Shown in pieces: positions 41,442 to 55,772 of a DNA stretch of 64,000 nt. The stretch's first letter is position 1. The number at the start of each line of letters is the position of its first letter. The stretch lies in contig CM054114.1 in assembly GCA_028673005.1 (NCBI GenBank), forward strand, positions 14,070,516-14,134,515, read 5' to 3'. A program made the translations under genes and the position numbers. This DNA comes from Tanypteryx hageni. Taxonomy: Eukaryota; Arthropoda; Insecta; Odonata; Petaluridae. Under the pieces are notes generated by a model. The model worked only from the letters and a program-made list of their open reading frames with translations. It was not told the DNA's origin and searched no databases.

Positions 41442-42920
41442 CTGCAAGTTATAAGAAAATTAGAGAAATCTTTATTTTCTGAATAAAAAAATCATGAATT
41501 TCTTGATTCACCTAGTGACCGCAGATTACTCTCGATGCCTTAAGTAGGAATGTAAACAGAACATGTGCGTTAAACATTTATCGTGATCTCAAATACGATT
41601 CCACCCTAAGGGAAGATATATGTTATGATTATCATGAGCAAAACGAGCTATGCATATATACAAAATTTTAGTTTTCTTAAAGAATCCTTTCCATTTCAAT
41701 GACAAAAATTAATCACTGGTGACGATTCCGTAAAAACTCAAAAACTTCCATTTCGATAAATTGCCATTATATTTATTATTGATAGTATCATTCAATTGCA
41801 GCTGAGTTAAATTAGATGTGCCCGGAAAACTAACCTTTTGATTCAATCTGGGCCAAAATGGCACACAATGCCACCAATAACCAAGTTGCCACCCGGATCA
41901 TCCTTCAAAATCGAGGAATACTAAAAGAAGCTCACTGTCTTCCACACAAGGTCCAAAGGTTTAGGAGACACGAAGCGTCAGCACACCTCGGCGACGACCA
42001 TACGAATCGTTGAAGAAAAAATCAAGGGCTGGCGAGCAATAACTGCATTGTGAAATGTTTTACGTCAGCTGGGTACTGGCTCGTAGAAATGTAATAAAAT
42101 AGCGATTCACGGTATCCATAATCCGTTTATGCGGTTTCATAGAATCTTCTTAATGTGGCATTTTTGCTAATGACGCGTTTTCTGAGTGATTCTCTGAGAA
42201 TATCGACTTGGATTTCGGAATCCGCTTAAATTATTATTTCTAAATAGAATTGCAAGTAAAATTGATACTAGAACGTACATTTACTTTGGAATCCTTGAAA
42301 TTCTCTATTTTAAAACATCCGACACAATTGAAAAATTTGATATTGCGTATTTTTATTTCATCTATAACGCATTGAAAACATGGAGTTTTCTTCCATTATG
42401 CCAGTCCGCAATCATAACGTATGCCGTTTGTTTAAAAAGTTTATACCATCCTAAGTTACGAAACCAATTGAAACAACGATAAATTTTTTAAGGCAGTGGT
42501 ATAGTGTGAAAAATGCCATCTCGATTGAGATTGAGTCCCGTCGTTATTTTCCGTTTGGCTTTAAACGGATATTAAAATTTCATCATGACCAGCCTCTTTG
42601 TAAACGTTATCAGAGTTAGATTATGTTTGTTCGCAATGACTGTATTAACGAAAGCGAAATTTCATTTATTTCCATGTATTGGCAAGATGGATTACTATCT
42701 ATTAAATATTAATCCACTGTGGGTTATTGTTTTATAATTGATCCTATTAATTTTTAATACGATTTCAAAGACTTACTAGAAAAGTATATAGTACGATTTT
42801 CTTGAATAAACATTTGCCGCTATTTATTAAATCGTTGTTTACAAATATTTGCAAACTTCATGATATCTGCTGAATCAATTCCAGCTTTCAGACATGCAAT
42901 ATATACGTATTTCGTAGTAG

Positions 42921-42997
42921 CTTTTTATATGTACAAAATATTAACCCGTGCACTTATACACTAAAGCTTACTTAGTGCTATATTTATACTGACGTCA
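42921..42997 (-). promoter_or_regulatory. Putative CRE + TATA promoter, unit 11
   Basis: TGACGTCA at 42990-42997 and TATAAAAAG at 42921-42929, both intact. Confidence 0.45.
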
Positions 42998-44919
42998 TTT
43001 CAGGGGGGTTTTATATGAGACTCAAAATGGCAAAAATTCAGGAAAGGCACATGCGATACTTCGTTATCAAATTTAAAAGACTTGCTCATTTTTCATATGC
43101 ATGCTCTTATAGAAAGCTATGGCGGTATTGTTGTTAATTGGAGTGATTATATGAGACGTACCGTTCGTATGATGACATTCCTTTTTCAGTGACAGAAATA
43201 TTGTTATTCTAAACAGACCAGTTATAGAAATATTTTGGGCACGTGGATGATCGCGGATATTTTCCGACCAGAATATATAATTTATAGTGCCTTTCTCAAA
43301 ACCAGACAACAACATTTTCATAGCGTTTGCACACTCATTATTCTCCTCATATTGTACTTCAGATCAACCCGGTAGCTTAGGTAAACTAATGGAATGTTTG
43401 CAATTGCAAGGTACATATTCTTACAAATCAGAATATGAAAGAGCATTCACGCCAGTGTTCTGGTAAATCGACGATATCGTTATCATAGGAAATGAAACAT
43501 AAATGCTGCCATATGTTTACCAATTGTATTTATATTTATTTAAACGTTATATTTGTCTTTTCAAAATTTTATAAACTTAATTTTCGAATTTTAACGAAGA
43601 AACATTATTCAAATAGAGCGATTGAGAAATAATTACATGTTCATCAATTACATTTAACAGCAGTATTTTTTATATTTTCTGCACTAACACCCGCCGTTTT
43701 GACTAATGTAAATGGCGTCCCTATCTTCATCGAAATCTTAGATACGGTTCGTTGGCTTGCGATAGTGCCTTTAAATTGCTGGACGGAATAAATGACTCTT
43801 TCTAGTCATTCTCCACTAAAACATGTTTAGAAATCTTCTTACAAAATTATAGACAGATGACATTACTCCACATTTCGCAATCGTATTTCAGAAGATGGAC
43901 GATTGTACTGGACGCAGTGACTGTGTCATCAATTTTTCGTTTAACAATATCCCAACGAAATATTTTTAAATTCCTCAAGTATCGGACTCTAAAAATAAAA
44001 ATTATTATTCCAGGATACATGAATATCATAGCGGCATATATAGACACCTCGAACTCCAATTCACTAACTGGTCATTTACAAGTCATTGTTTTAAACTAGG
44101 GTTCATTCCTTTGAAATCCAAGAGTTGACAAAAATTTTGCAATTGAAAAGTGCAATCATAACGCTAATCATATTATTTCGATGGTTTCAATTCATTTATC
44201 AAATTATTTACAATGAATCTAACACACAGTTTCGTAAAATCGAATGCAGCTGAACTACTTGAAAAATATGCAAAGTAGAATATTAGTTTGTTCATTAAGG
44301 ATAATTTAAAACTATTTTGATATCTTAACTTCGCTTAATACATTCGCAATTATTTGATGTGCGATACCATTTACAACATTCAGTTTATATTGCAGAAATA
44401 AGAAAAGGGGTACCTGATTTATGTTAAAATGGGAAACGAGTGGAGGATGTCTTCATCATTAAAATATATTGCAAAAACCTTATTATTAAGGAATGCTAAA
44501 TGGCGCTTTTTTTCTACATAATCGTTGTCATTCGAAGCCATATGTGACGCTTCCGCAGCCATGTTTGTTACATTTGTTCAAGCATTTATCGAATGATTGA
44601 TTGCATTTGATAGGTAGACTTAAAACACGGGGTTTTTAAGCGGCCACCTTATGAAGATAGACCGTTCCGCATTTCTACGAAGCATAACTTCGCAACGGAT
44701 CAGCTTCTGATTTATTCCTATCCCGATGTTAGACTCTCCGTTGACGAAAATTAGGAAAAATGAATCTGTACAATTTGTGCCTCTAAGGAAGATTTTATTA
44801 TTTGCTAACTAAATCAATGCTACAGTTATTCATGCAACATAAAAAACAATGGGATTCATGAATAATTAATTGTACATAAATGGTTTTTATCATTCTAACT
44901 CGTATCGAATGAGGAGTTA

Positions 44920-45533
44920 TTAGATTTTAGGCATTGATGGAATCAGTCCAGGCTTCTCCTCCTGGTCATCTGAATTGCCAGAAGTCAAATCGAGTTCTCC
45001 AACCGATGGAGTATTTAGAGATTCGAATGTACTTCCGATAAATTTCCAAATGTCAGGAAATTTATCTCCAATAAGTTCAAAGTTATTAGGTGCATTCATG
45101 TTGGAGTTGGGTAAATGTATTGTGATGGCGTCTGCTCTACTCCCGCTGAAACCTCCGGGCCCGGCAGATACGGCTTTGGAATCAGCTTTAGATCCGGATA
45201 GCCCTCCTGGGCCAGCGGATAACGATTTTGCTTCCGAGGTTGAGCCTGAGATACCTCCTGGAACGGAAGAAAAGGAATTGGCGCCCGCGTTAGCCCCGGT
45301 GATGGCATCTGGACCGGCATTCGTAGTAGGGGCGCCCGTATTAGAGCCGGAAATGCCTAATGGTCCAGTTGTCAGTGGGTTTGCTCCGGAGATTGAGGCG
45401 GAAATTCCTTTCGACTCCTCGGTGTCATTCGCTACGGAAATATCTGAAGGCATATCGTATTTCCCGTAGGATCCAACGCTTGAAGGGCTTATTCCTGCAT
45501 TCATGTTGTTACAGCCAGCATTTCCTGGCAATG
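44920..45533 (-). CDS. Array gene copy 12, terminal exon (most divergent full-length copy)
   Basis: Intact 203 codons, with AATAAA at 44794-44799. It has the most replacements: Cys7, Tyr22, Met27, Gly56, Asn64, Ala76, Arg132, Phe169 and Ile203. The reading frame is unbroken, so the copy could be functional, but the cluster of radical changes suggests relaxed constraint or diversification. Phe169 recurs in the partial copy 17. Confidence 0.75.
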
Positions 45534-46971
45534 CTGCAAGTTATAAGAAAATTAGAGAAATCTTTATTTTTTGAATAAAAAAATCATGAATTTCTTGATT
45601 CACCTAGTGACCGCAGATTACTCTCGATGCGTTAAGTAGGAATGTAAACAGAACATGTGCGTTAAACATTTATCGTGATCTCAAATACGATTCCACCCTA
45701 AGGAAAGATATATGTTATGATTATCATGAGCAAAACGAGCAATGCATATATACAAAATTTTAGTTTTCTTAAAGAATCCTTTCCATTTCAATGACGAAAA
45801 TTATTCACTGGTGACGAGTACGTAAAAATTCAAAAACTTCCAATTCGATAAATTGCCATTATATTTATTATTGATAGTATCATTCAATTGCAGCTGAGTT
45901 AAATTAGGTATGCCCGGAAAACTAACCTTTTGATTCGATCTGGGCCAAAATGGCACACAATGCCACCAATAACCAAGTTGCCACCCGGATCATCCTTCAA
46001 AATCGAGGAATACTAAAAAAAAGCTCACTGTCTTCCACACAAGCTCCAAAGGTTTAGGAGACACGAAGCGTCAGCACACCACGGCGACGACCATACGAAT
46101 GGTTGAAGAAAAAATCAAGGGCTGGCGAGCAATAACTGCATTGTGAAATGTTTTACGTCAGCTGGGTACTGGCTCGTAGAAATGTAATAAAACAGCGATT
46201 CACGGTATCCATAATCCGCTTATGCGGTTTCATAGAATCTTCTTAATGTGGCATTTTTGCGATTGACGCGTTTTCTGAGTGATTCTCTGAGAATTTCGAC
46301 TTGGAATTCGGAATCCGCTTAAATTATTATTTCTAAAAGGAATTACAGGTAAAATTGATACTAGAACGTACATTTATTTTGGTTTCTTTGAAATTCTCTA
46401 TTTAAAACATCCGACACAATTGAAAAATTTGATATTGCGTATTCCTTTATGCCAGTCCGCAATCATAACGTATGCCGTTTGTTTAAAAAGTTTATACCAT
46501 CCTAAGTTACGAAACCAATTGAAACAACGATAAATTTTTTAAGGCAGTGGTAGAGTGTGAAAAATGCCATCTCGATTGAGATTGAGTCCCGTCGTTATTT
46601 TCCGTTTGGCTTTAAACGGATATTAAAATTTCATCATGACCAGCCTCATTGTAAACGTTATCAGAGTTAGATTATGTTTGTTCGCAATGACTGTATTAAC
46701 GAAAGCGAAATTTCATTTATTTCCATGTATTGGCAAGATGGATTACTATCTATTAAATATTAATCCACTGTGGGTTATTGTTTTATAAATGATCCTTTTA
46801 ATTTTTAATACGATTTCAAAGACTTACTAGAAAAGTATATAGTACGATTTTCTTGAATCAACATTTGCCGCTATTTATTAAATCGTTGTTTACAAATATT
46901 TGCAAACTTCATGATATCTGCTGAATCAATTCCAGCTTTCAGACATGCAATATATACGTATTTCGTAGTAG

Positions 46972-47048
46972 CTTTTTATATGTACAAAATATTAACCCGT
47001 GCACTTATACACTAAAGCTTACTTAGTGCTATATTTATACTGACGTCA
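46972..47048 (-). promoter_or_regulatory. Putative CRE + TATA promoter, unit 12
   Basis: TGACGTCA at 47041-47048 and TATAAAAAG at 46972-46980, both intact. Confidence 0.45.
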
Positions 47049-48972
47049 TTTCAGGGGGGTTTTATATTAGACTCAAAATTGCAATAATTCAGGAAAGGCA
47101 CATGCGATATTTCGTTATCAAATTTAAAAGACTTGCTTATTTTTCATATGCATGCTCTTATAGAAAGCTATGGCGGTATTGTTGTTAATTGGAGTGATTA
47201 TATGAGACGTACCGTACGTATGATGACATTCCTTTTTCAGTGACAGTAATATTGTTATTCTAAACAGACCAATTATAGAAATATTTTGGGCACGTGGATG
47301 ATCGCGGATATTTACCGACAAGAATATATAATTTATAGTGCCTTTCTCAAAACCAGACAACAACATTTTCATAGCGTTTGCACACTCATTATTTTCCTCA
47401 TTATTTTACTTCAGATCAACCCGGTAGCTTAGGTAAACTAATGGAATGTTTGCAATTGCAAGGTACATATTCTTACAAATCAGAATATGAAAGAGCATTC
47501 ACGCCAGTGTTCTGGTAAATCGACGATTTAGTTATCATAGGAAATGAAACATAAATGCTGCCATATGTTTACCAATTGTATTTATATTTATTTAAACGTT
47601 TTATTTGTCTTTTCAAAATTTTATAAACTTAATTTTCGAATTTTTACGAAGCGACATTATTCAAATAGAGCGATTGAGAAATAATTACATATTCATCAAT
47701 TACATTTAACAGCAGTATTTTTTATATTTTCTGCACTAACACCCGCCGTTTTGGCTATTGTAAATGGCGTCCCTATCTTCATTGAAATCTTAGATACGGT
47801 TCGTTGGCTTGCGATAGTGCCTTTAAATTGCTGGACGGAATAAATGACTCTTTCTAGTCATTCTCCACTAAAACATGTTTAGAAATCTCCTTACAAAATT
47901 ATAGACAGATGAAATTACTCCACATTTCGCAATCGTATTTCAGAAGATGGACGATTGTACGGGACGCAGTGACTGTGTCATCAATTTTTCGTTTAACAAT
48001 ATCCCAACGAAATATTTTTAAATTCCTCAAGTATCGGAACTCTAAAAATAAAAATTATTATTCCAGGATTCATGAATATCATAGCGGCATATATAGAGAC
48101 CTCGAACTCCAATACACTAACTGGTCATTTACAAGTCATTGTTTTAAACTAGGGTTCATTCCTTTGAAATGCAAGAGTTGACAAAAATTTTGCAATTGAA
48201 AAGTGCAATCATAACGCTAATCATATTATTTCGATGGTTTCAATTCATTTATCAAATTATTTACAATGAATCTAACACACAGTTTCGTAAAATCGAATGC
48301 AGCTGAACTACTTGAAAAATATGCAAAGTAGAATATTAGTTTGTTCATTAAGGATAATTTAAAACTATTTTGGTATCTTAACTTCGCTTAATACATTCGC
48401 AATTATTTGATGTGCGATACCATTTACAACATTCAGTTTATATTGCAGAAATAAGAAAAGGGGTACCTGATTTATGTTAAATTGGGAAACGAGTGGAGGA
48501 TGTCTTGATCATTAAAATATATTGCAAAAACCTTATTATTGAGGAATGCTAAATGGCGCTTTTTTTCTACATAATCTTTGTCATTCGAAGCCATATGTGA
48601 CGCTTCCGCAGCCATGTTTGTTACATTTGTTCAAGCATTTATCGAATGATTGATTGCATTTGATAGGTAGACTTAAAACACGGGGTTTTTAAGCGGCCAC
48701 CTTATGAAGATAGACCGTTCCGCATTTCTACGAAGCATAACTTCGCAACGGATCAGCTTCTGATTTATTCCTATCCCGATGTCAGACTCTCCGTTGACGA
48801 AACTTAGGAAAAATGAATCTGTACAATTTGTGCCTCTAAGGAAGATTTTATTATTTGCTAACTAAATCAATGCTACAGTTATTCATGCAACATAAAAAAC
48901 AATGGGATTCATGAATAATTAATTGTACATAAATGGTTTTTATCATTCTAACTCGTATCGAATGAGGAGTTA

Positions 48973-49586
48973 TTAGTTTTTAGGCATTGATGGAATCAGT
49001 CCAGGCTTCTCCTCCTGGTCATCTGAATTGCAAGAAGTCAAATCGAGTTCTCCAACCGATGGAGTATTTAGAGATTCGGATGTACTTCCGATAAATTTCC
49101 AAATGTCAGGAAATTTATCTCCAATAAGTTCAAAGTTATTAGGTGCATTCATGTTGGAGTTGGGTAAATGTATTGTGATGGCGTCTGCGCTACTCCCGCT
49201 GAAACCTCCGGGCCCGGCAGATACGGCTTTGGAATCAGCTTTAGATCCGCATAGCCCTCCTGGGCCAGCGGATAACGATTTTGCTTCCGAGGTTGAGCCT
49301 GAGATACCTCCTGGAACGGAAGAAAAGGAATTGGCGCCCGCGTTAGCCCCGGTGATGGTATCTGGACCGGCATTCGTAGTAGGGGCGCCCGTATTAGAGC
49401 CGGAAATGCCTAATGGCGCAGTTGTCAGTGGGTTTGCTCCGGAGATTGAGGCGGAAATTCCTTTCGACTCCTCGGTGTCATTCGCTACGGATATATCTGA
49501 AGGCACATCGTATTTCCCGTCGGATCCAACGCTTGAAGGGCTTATTCCTGCATTCATGTTGTTACAGCCAGCATTTCCTGGCAATG
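48973..49586 (-). CDS. Array gene copy 13, terminal exon
   Basis: Intact 203 codons, with AATAAA at 48847-48852. It has Cys7 (shared with copy 12), Asn64, Cys112 and Cys185 (shared with copy 9). It is the only copy with three cysteines, which could allow disulfides that other copies cannot form. Confidence 0.8.
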
Positions 49587-51063
49587 CTGCAAGTTATAAG
49601 AAAATTAGAGAAATCTTTATTTTCTGAATAAAAAAATCATGAATTTCTTGATTCACCTAGTGACCGCAGATTACTCTCGATGCCTTAAGTAGGAATGTAA
49701 ACAGAACATGTGCGTTAAACATTTATCGTGATCTCAAATACGATTCCACCCTAAGGGAAGATATATGTTATGATTATCATGAGCAAAACGAGCTATGCAT
49801 ATATACAAAATTTTAGTTTTCTTAAAGAATCCTTTCCATTTCAATGACGAAAATTAATCACTGGTGACGATTCCGTAAAAACTCAAAAACTTCCATTTCG
49901 ATAAATTGCCATTATATTTATTATTGATAGTATCATTCAATTGCAGCTGAGTTAAATTGGATGTGCCCGGAAAACTAACCTTTTGATTCAATCTGGGCCA
50001 AAATGGCACACAATGCCACCAATAACCAAGTTGCCACCCGGATCATCCTTCAAAATCGAGGAATACTAAAAGAAGCTCAGTCTTCCACACAAGGTCCAAA
50101 GGTTTAAGAGACACGAATCGTCAGCACACCTCGGCGACGACCATACGAATGGTTGAAGAAAAAATCAAGGGCTGGCGAGCAATAACTGCATTGTGAAATG
50201 TTTTACGTCAGCTGGGTACTGGCTCGTAGAAATGTAATAAAACAGCGATTCACGGTATCCATAATCCGTTTATGCGGTTTCATAGAATCTTCTTAATGTG
50301 GCATTTTTGCTAATGACGCGTTTTCTGAGTGATTCTCTGAGAATTTCGACTTGGATTTCGGAATCCGCTTAAATTATTATTTCTAAATGGAATTACAGGT
50401 AAAATTGATACTAGAACGTACATTTACTTTGGAGTCTTTGAAATTCTCTATTTTAAAACATCCGACACAATTAAAAAATTTGATATTGCGTATTTTTATT
50501 TCATCTATAACGCATTGAAAACATGGAGTTTTCTTCCATTATGCCAGTCCGCAATCATAACGTATGCCGTTTGTTTAAAAAGTTTATACCATCCTAAGTT
50601 ACGAAACCAATTGAAACAACGATAAATTTTTTAAGGCAGTGGTAGAGTGTGAAAAATGCCATCTCGTTTGAGATTGAGCCCCGTCGTTATTTTCCGTTTG
50701 GCTTTAAACGGATATTAAAATTTCATCATGACCAGCCTCTTTGTAAACGTTATCAGAGTTAGATTATGTTTGTTCGCAATGACTGTATTAACGAAAGCGA
50801 AATTTCATTTATTTCCATGTATTGGCAAGATGGATTACTATCTATTAAATATTAATCCACTGTGGGTTATTGTTTTATAAATGATCTTTTTAATTTTTAA
50901 TACGATTTCAAAGACTTACTAGAAAAGTATATAGTACGATTTTCTTGAATCAACATTTGCCGCTATTTATTAAATCGTTGTTTACAAATATTTGCAAACT
51001 TCATGATATCTGCTGAATCAATTCCAGCTTTCAGACATGCAATATATACGTATTTCGTAGTAG

Positions 51064-51140
51064 CTTTTTATATGTACAAAATATTAACCCGTGCACTTAT
51101 ACACTAAAGCTTACTTAGTGCTATATTTATACTGACGTCA
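51064..51140 (-). promoter_or_regulatory. Putative CRE + TATA promoter, unit 13
   Basis: TGACGTCA at 51133-51140 and TATAAAAAG at 51064-51072, both intact. Confidence 0.45.
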
Positions 51141-53064
51141 TTTCAGGGGGGTTTTATATTAGACTCAAAATTGCAATAATTCAGGAAAGGCACATGCGAT
51201 ATTTCGTTATCAAATTTAAAAGACTTGCTTATTTTTCATATGCATGCTCTTATAGAAAGCTATGGCGGTATTGTTGTTAATTGGAGTGATTATATGAGAC
51301 GTACCGTACGTATGATGACATTCCTTTTTCAGTGACAGTAATATTGTTATTCTAAACAGACCAATTATAGAAATATTTTGGGCACGTGTATGATCGCGGA
51401 TATTTACCGACAAGAATATATAATTTATAGTGCCTTTCTCAAAACCAGACAACAACATTTTCATAGCGTTTGCACACTCATTATTTTCCTCATTATTTTA
51501 CTTCAGATCAACCCGGTAGCTTAGGTAAACTAATGGAATGTTTGCAATTGCAAGGTACATATTCTTACAAATCAGAATATGAAAGAGCATTCACGCCAGT
51601 GTTCTGGTAAATCGACGATTTAGTTATCATAGGAAATGAAACATAAATGCTGCCATATGTTTACCAATTGTATTTATATTTATTTAAACGTTTTATTTGT
51701 CTTTTCAAAATTTTATAAACTTAATTTTCGAATTTTTACGAAGCGACATTATTCAAATAGAGCGATTGAGAAATAATTACATATTCATCAATTACATTTA
51801 ACAGCAGTATTTTTTATATTTTCTGCACTAACACCCGCCGTTTTGGCTAATGTAAATGGCGTCCCTATCTTCATTGAAATCTTAGATACGGTTCGTTGGC
51901 TTGCGATAGTGCCTTTAAATTGCTGGACGGAATAAATGACTCTTTCTAGTCATTCTCCACTAAAACATGTTTAGAAATCTCCTTACAAAATTATAGACAG
52001 ATGACATAACTCCACATTTCGCAATCGTATTTCAGAAGATGGACGATTGTACGGGACGCAGTGACTGTGTCATCAATTTTTCGTTTAACAATATCCCAAC
52101 GAAATATTTTTAAATTTCTCAAGTATCGGAACTCTAAAAATAAAAATTATTATTCCAGGATTCATGAATATCATAGCGGCATATATAGAGACCTCGAACT
52201 CCAATACACTAACTGGTCATTTACAAGTCATTGTTTTAAACTAGGGTTCATTCCTTTGAAATGCAAGAGTTGACAAAAATTTTGCAATTGAAAAGTGCAA
52301 TCATAACGCTAATCATATTATTTCGATGGTTTCAATTCATTTATCAAATTATTTACAATGAATCTAACACACAGTTTCGTAAAATCGAATGCAGCTGAAC
52401 TACTTGAAAAATATGCAAAGTAGAATATTAGTTTGTTCATTAAGGATAATTTAAAACTATTTTGATATCTTAACTTCGCTTAATACATTCGCAATTATTT
52501 GATGTGCGATACCATTTACAACATTCAGTTTATATTGCAGAAATAAGAAAAGGGGTACCTGATTTATGTTAAAATGGGAAACGAGTGGAGGATGTCTTGA
52601 TCATTAAAATATATTGCAAAAACCTTATTATTGAGGAATGCTAAATGGCGCTTTTTTTCTACATAATCTTTGACATTCGAAGCCATATGTGACGCTTCCG
52701 CAGCCATGTTTGTTACATTTGTTCAAGCATTTATCGAATGATTGATTGCATTTGATAGCTAGACTTAAAACACGGGGTTTTTAAGCTTCCACCTTATGAA
52801 GATAGACCGTTCCGCATTTCTACGAAGCATAACTTCGCAACGGATCAGCTTCTGATTTATTCCTATCCCGATGTCAGACTCTCCGTTGACGAAAATTAGG
52901 AAAAATGAATCTGTACAATTTGTGCCTCTAAGGAAGATTTTATTATTTGCTAACTAAATCAATGCTACAGTTATTCATGCAACATAAAAAACAATGGGAT
53001 TCATGAATAATTAATTGTACATAAATGGTTTTTATCATTCTAACTCGTATCGAATGAGGAGTTA

Positions 53065-53678
53065 TTAGTTTTTAGGCATTGATGGAATCAGCCCAGGCTT
53101 CTCCTCCTGGTCATCTGAATTGCCAGAAGTCAAATCGAGTTCTCCAACCGATGGAGTATTTAGAGATTCGGATGTACTTCCGATAAATTTCCAAATGTCA
53201 GGAAATTTATCTCCAATAAGTTCAAAGTTATTAGGTGCATTCATGTTGGAGTTGGGTAAATGTATTGTGATGGCGTCTGCGCTACTCCTGCTGAAACCTC
53301 CGGGCCCGGCAGATACGGCTTTGGAATCAGCTTTAGATCCGGATAGCCCTCCTGGGCCAGCGGATAACGATTTTGCTTCCGAGGTTGAGCCTGAGATACC
53401 TCCTGGAACGGAAGAAAAGGAATTGGCGCCCGCGTTAGCCCCGGTGATGGTATCTGGACCGGCATTCGTAGTAGGGGCGCCCGTATTAGAGCCGGAAATG
53501 CCTAATGGTCCAGTTGTCAGTGGGTTTGCTCCGGAGATTGAGGCGGAAATTCCTTTCGACTCCTCGGTGTCATTCGCTACGGAAATATCTGAAGGCATAT
53601 CGTATTTCCCGTAGGATCCAACGCTTGAAGGGCTTATTCCTGCATTCATGTTGTTAGAGCCAGCATTTCCTGGCAATG
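53065..53678 (-). CDS. Array gene copy 14, terminal exon
   Basis: Intact 203 codons, with AATAAA at 52939-52944. It has Tyr22 and Met27 (shared with copies 12 and 15), Gly56, Asn64 and a private Arg130 in the sixth repeat. Confidence 0.8.
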
Positions 53679-55157
53679 CTGCAAGTTATAAGAAAATTAG
53701 AGAAATCTTTATTTTCTGAATAAAAAAATCATGAATTTCTTGATTCACCTAGTGACCGCAGATTACTCTCGATGCCTTAAGTAGGAATGTAAACAGAACA
53801 TGTGCGTTAAACATTTATCGTGATCTCAAATACGATTCCACCCTAAGGGAAGATATATGTTATGATTATCATGAGCAAAACGAGCTATGCATATATACAA
53901 AATTTTAGTTTTCTTAAAGAATCCTTTCCATTTCAATGACGAAAATTAATCACTGGTGACGATTCCGTAAAAACTCAAAAACTTCCATTTCGATAAATTG
54001 CCATTATATTTATTATTGATAGTATCATTCAATTGCAGCTGAGTTAAATTAGATGTGCCCGGAAAACTAACCTTTTGATTCAATCTGGGCCAAAATGGCA
54101 CACAATGCCACCAATAACCAAGTTGCCACCCGGATCATCCTTCAAAATCGAGGAATACTAAAAGAAGCTCACTGTCTTCCACACAAGGTCCAAAGGTTTA
54201 GGAGACACGAAGCGTCAGCACACCTCGGCGACGACCATACGAATGGTTGAAGAAAAAATCAAGGGCTGGCGAGCAATAACTGCATTGTGAAATGTTTTAC
54301 GTCAGCTGGGTACTGGCTCGTAGAAATGTAATAAAACAGCGATTCACGGTATCCATAATCCGTTTATGCGGTTTCATAGAATCTTCTTAATGTGGCATTT
54401 TTGCTAATGACGCGTTTTCTGAGTGATTCTCTGAGAATTTCGACTTGGATTTCGGAATCCGCTTAAATTATTATTTCTAAATGGAATTGCACGTAAAATT
54501 GATACTAGAACGTACATTTACTTTGGAATCTTTGAAATTCTCTATTTTAAAACATCCGACACAATTGAAAAATTTGATATTGCGTATTTTTATTTCATCT
54601 ATAACGCATTGAAAACATGGAGTTTTCTTCCATTATGCCAGTCCGCAATCATAACGTATGCCGTTTGTTTAAAAAGTTTATACCATCCTAAGTTACGAAA
54701 CCAATTGAAACAACGATAAATTTTTTAAGGCAGTGGTATAGTGTGAAAAATGCCATCTCGATTGAGATTGAGTCCCGTCGTTATTTTCCGTTTGGCGTTA
54801 AACGGATATTAAAATTTCATCATGACCAGCCTCTTTGTAAACGTTATCAGAGTTAGATTATGTTTGTTCGCAATGACTGTATTAACGAAAGCGAAATTTC
54901 ATTTATTTCCATGTATTGGCAAGATGGATTACTATCTAATAAATATTAATCCACTGTGGGTTATTGTTTTATAATTGATCCTATTAATTTTTAATACGAT
55001 TTCAAAGACTTACTAGAAAAGTATATAGTACGATTTTCTTGAATCAACATTTGCCGCTATTTATTAAATCGTTGTTTACAAATATTTGCAAACTTCATGA
55101 TATCTGCTGAATCAATTCCAGCTTTCAGACATGCAATATATACGTATTTCGTAGTAG

Positions 55158-55234
55158 CTTTTTATATGTACAAAATATTAACCCGTGCACTTATACACTA
55201 AAGCTTACTTAGTGCTATATTTATACTGACGTCA
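55158..55234 (-). promoter_or_regulatory. Putative CRE + TATA promoter, unit 14
   Basis: TGACGTCA at 55227-55234 and TATAAAAAG at 55158-55166, both intact. Confidence 0.45.
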
Positions 55235-55772
55235 TTTCAGGGGGGTTTTATATGAGACTCAAAATGGCAAAAATTCAGGAAAGGCACATGCGATACTTCG
55301 TTATCAAATTTAAAAGACTTGCTCATTTTTCATATGCATGCTCTTATAGAAAGCTATGGCGGTATTGTTGTTAATTGGAGTGATTATGTGAGACGTACCG
55401 TTCGTATGATGACATTCCTTTTTCAGTGACAGTAATATTGTTATTCTAAACAGACCAGTTATAGAAATATTTTGGGCACGTGGATGATCGCGGATATTTT
55501 CCGACCAGAATATATAATTTATAGTGCCTTTCTCAAAACCAGACAACAACATTTTCATAGCGTTTGCACACTCATTATTCTCCTCATATTGTACTTCAGA
55601 TCAACCCGGTAGCTTAGGTAAACTAATGGAATGTTTGCAATTGCAAGGTACATATTCTTACAAATCAGAATATGAAAGAGCATTCACGCCAGTGTTCTGG
55701 TAAATCGACGATATCGTTATCATAGGAAATGAAACATAAATGCTGCCATATGTTTACCAATTGTATTTATAT

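Larger units (their letters stand above)
40828..44919 (-). repeat. Unit 11 (4092 bp)
   Basis: Complete unit and near-duplicate of unit 10, with a handful of substitutions (for example near 42246-42256). 42998-44793 shows no gene. Confidence 0.97.
44920..48972 (-). repeat. Unit 12 (4053 bp subtype)
   Basis: Short subtype: about 41 bp are missing after 46440 compared with the usual unit; the same loss occurs in units 15 and 16. The proximal spacer matches units 15-16, while the distal part (about 47040-48970) matches units 9 and 13, so the unit looks mosaic. 47049-48846 shows no gene. Confidence 0.97.
48973..53064 (-). repeat. Unit 13 (4092 bp)
   Basis: Complete unit. It repeats the private variants of unit 9 (2-bp loss near 50079, GAATCGTC near 50116, GATTTAG near 51618), and its distal spacer carries the AGCTTCC variant near 52784, also found in unit 9 near 36457. 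51141-52938 shows no gene. Confidence 0.97.
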
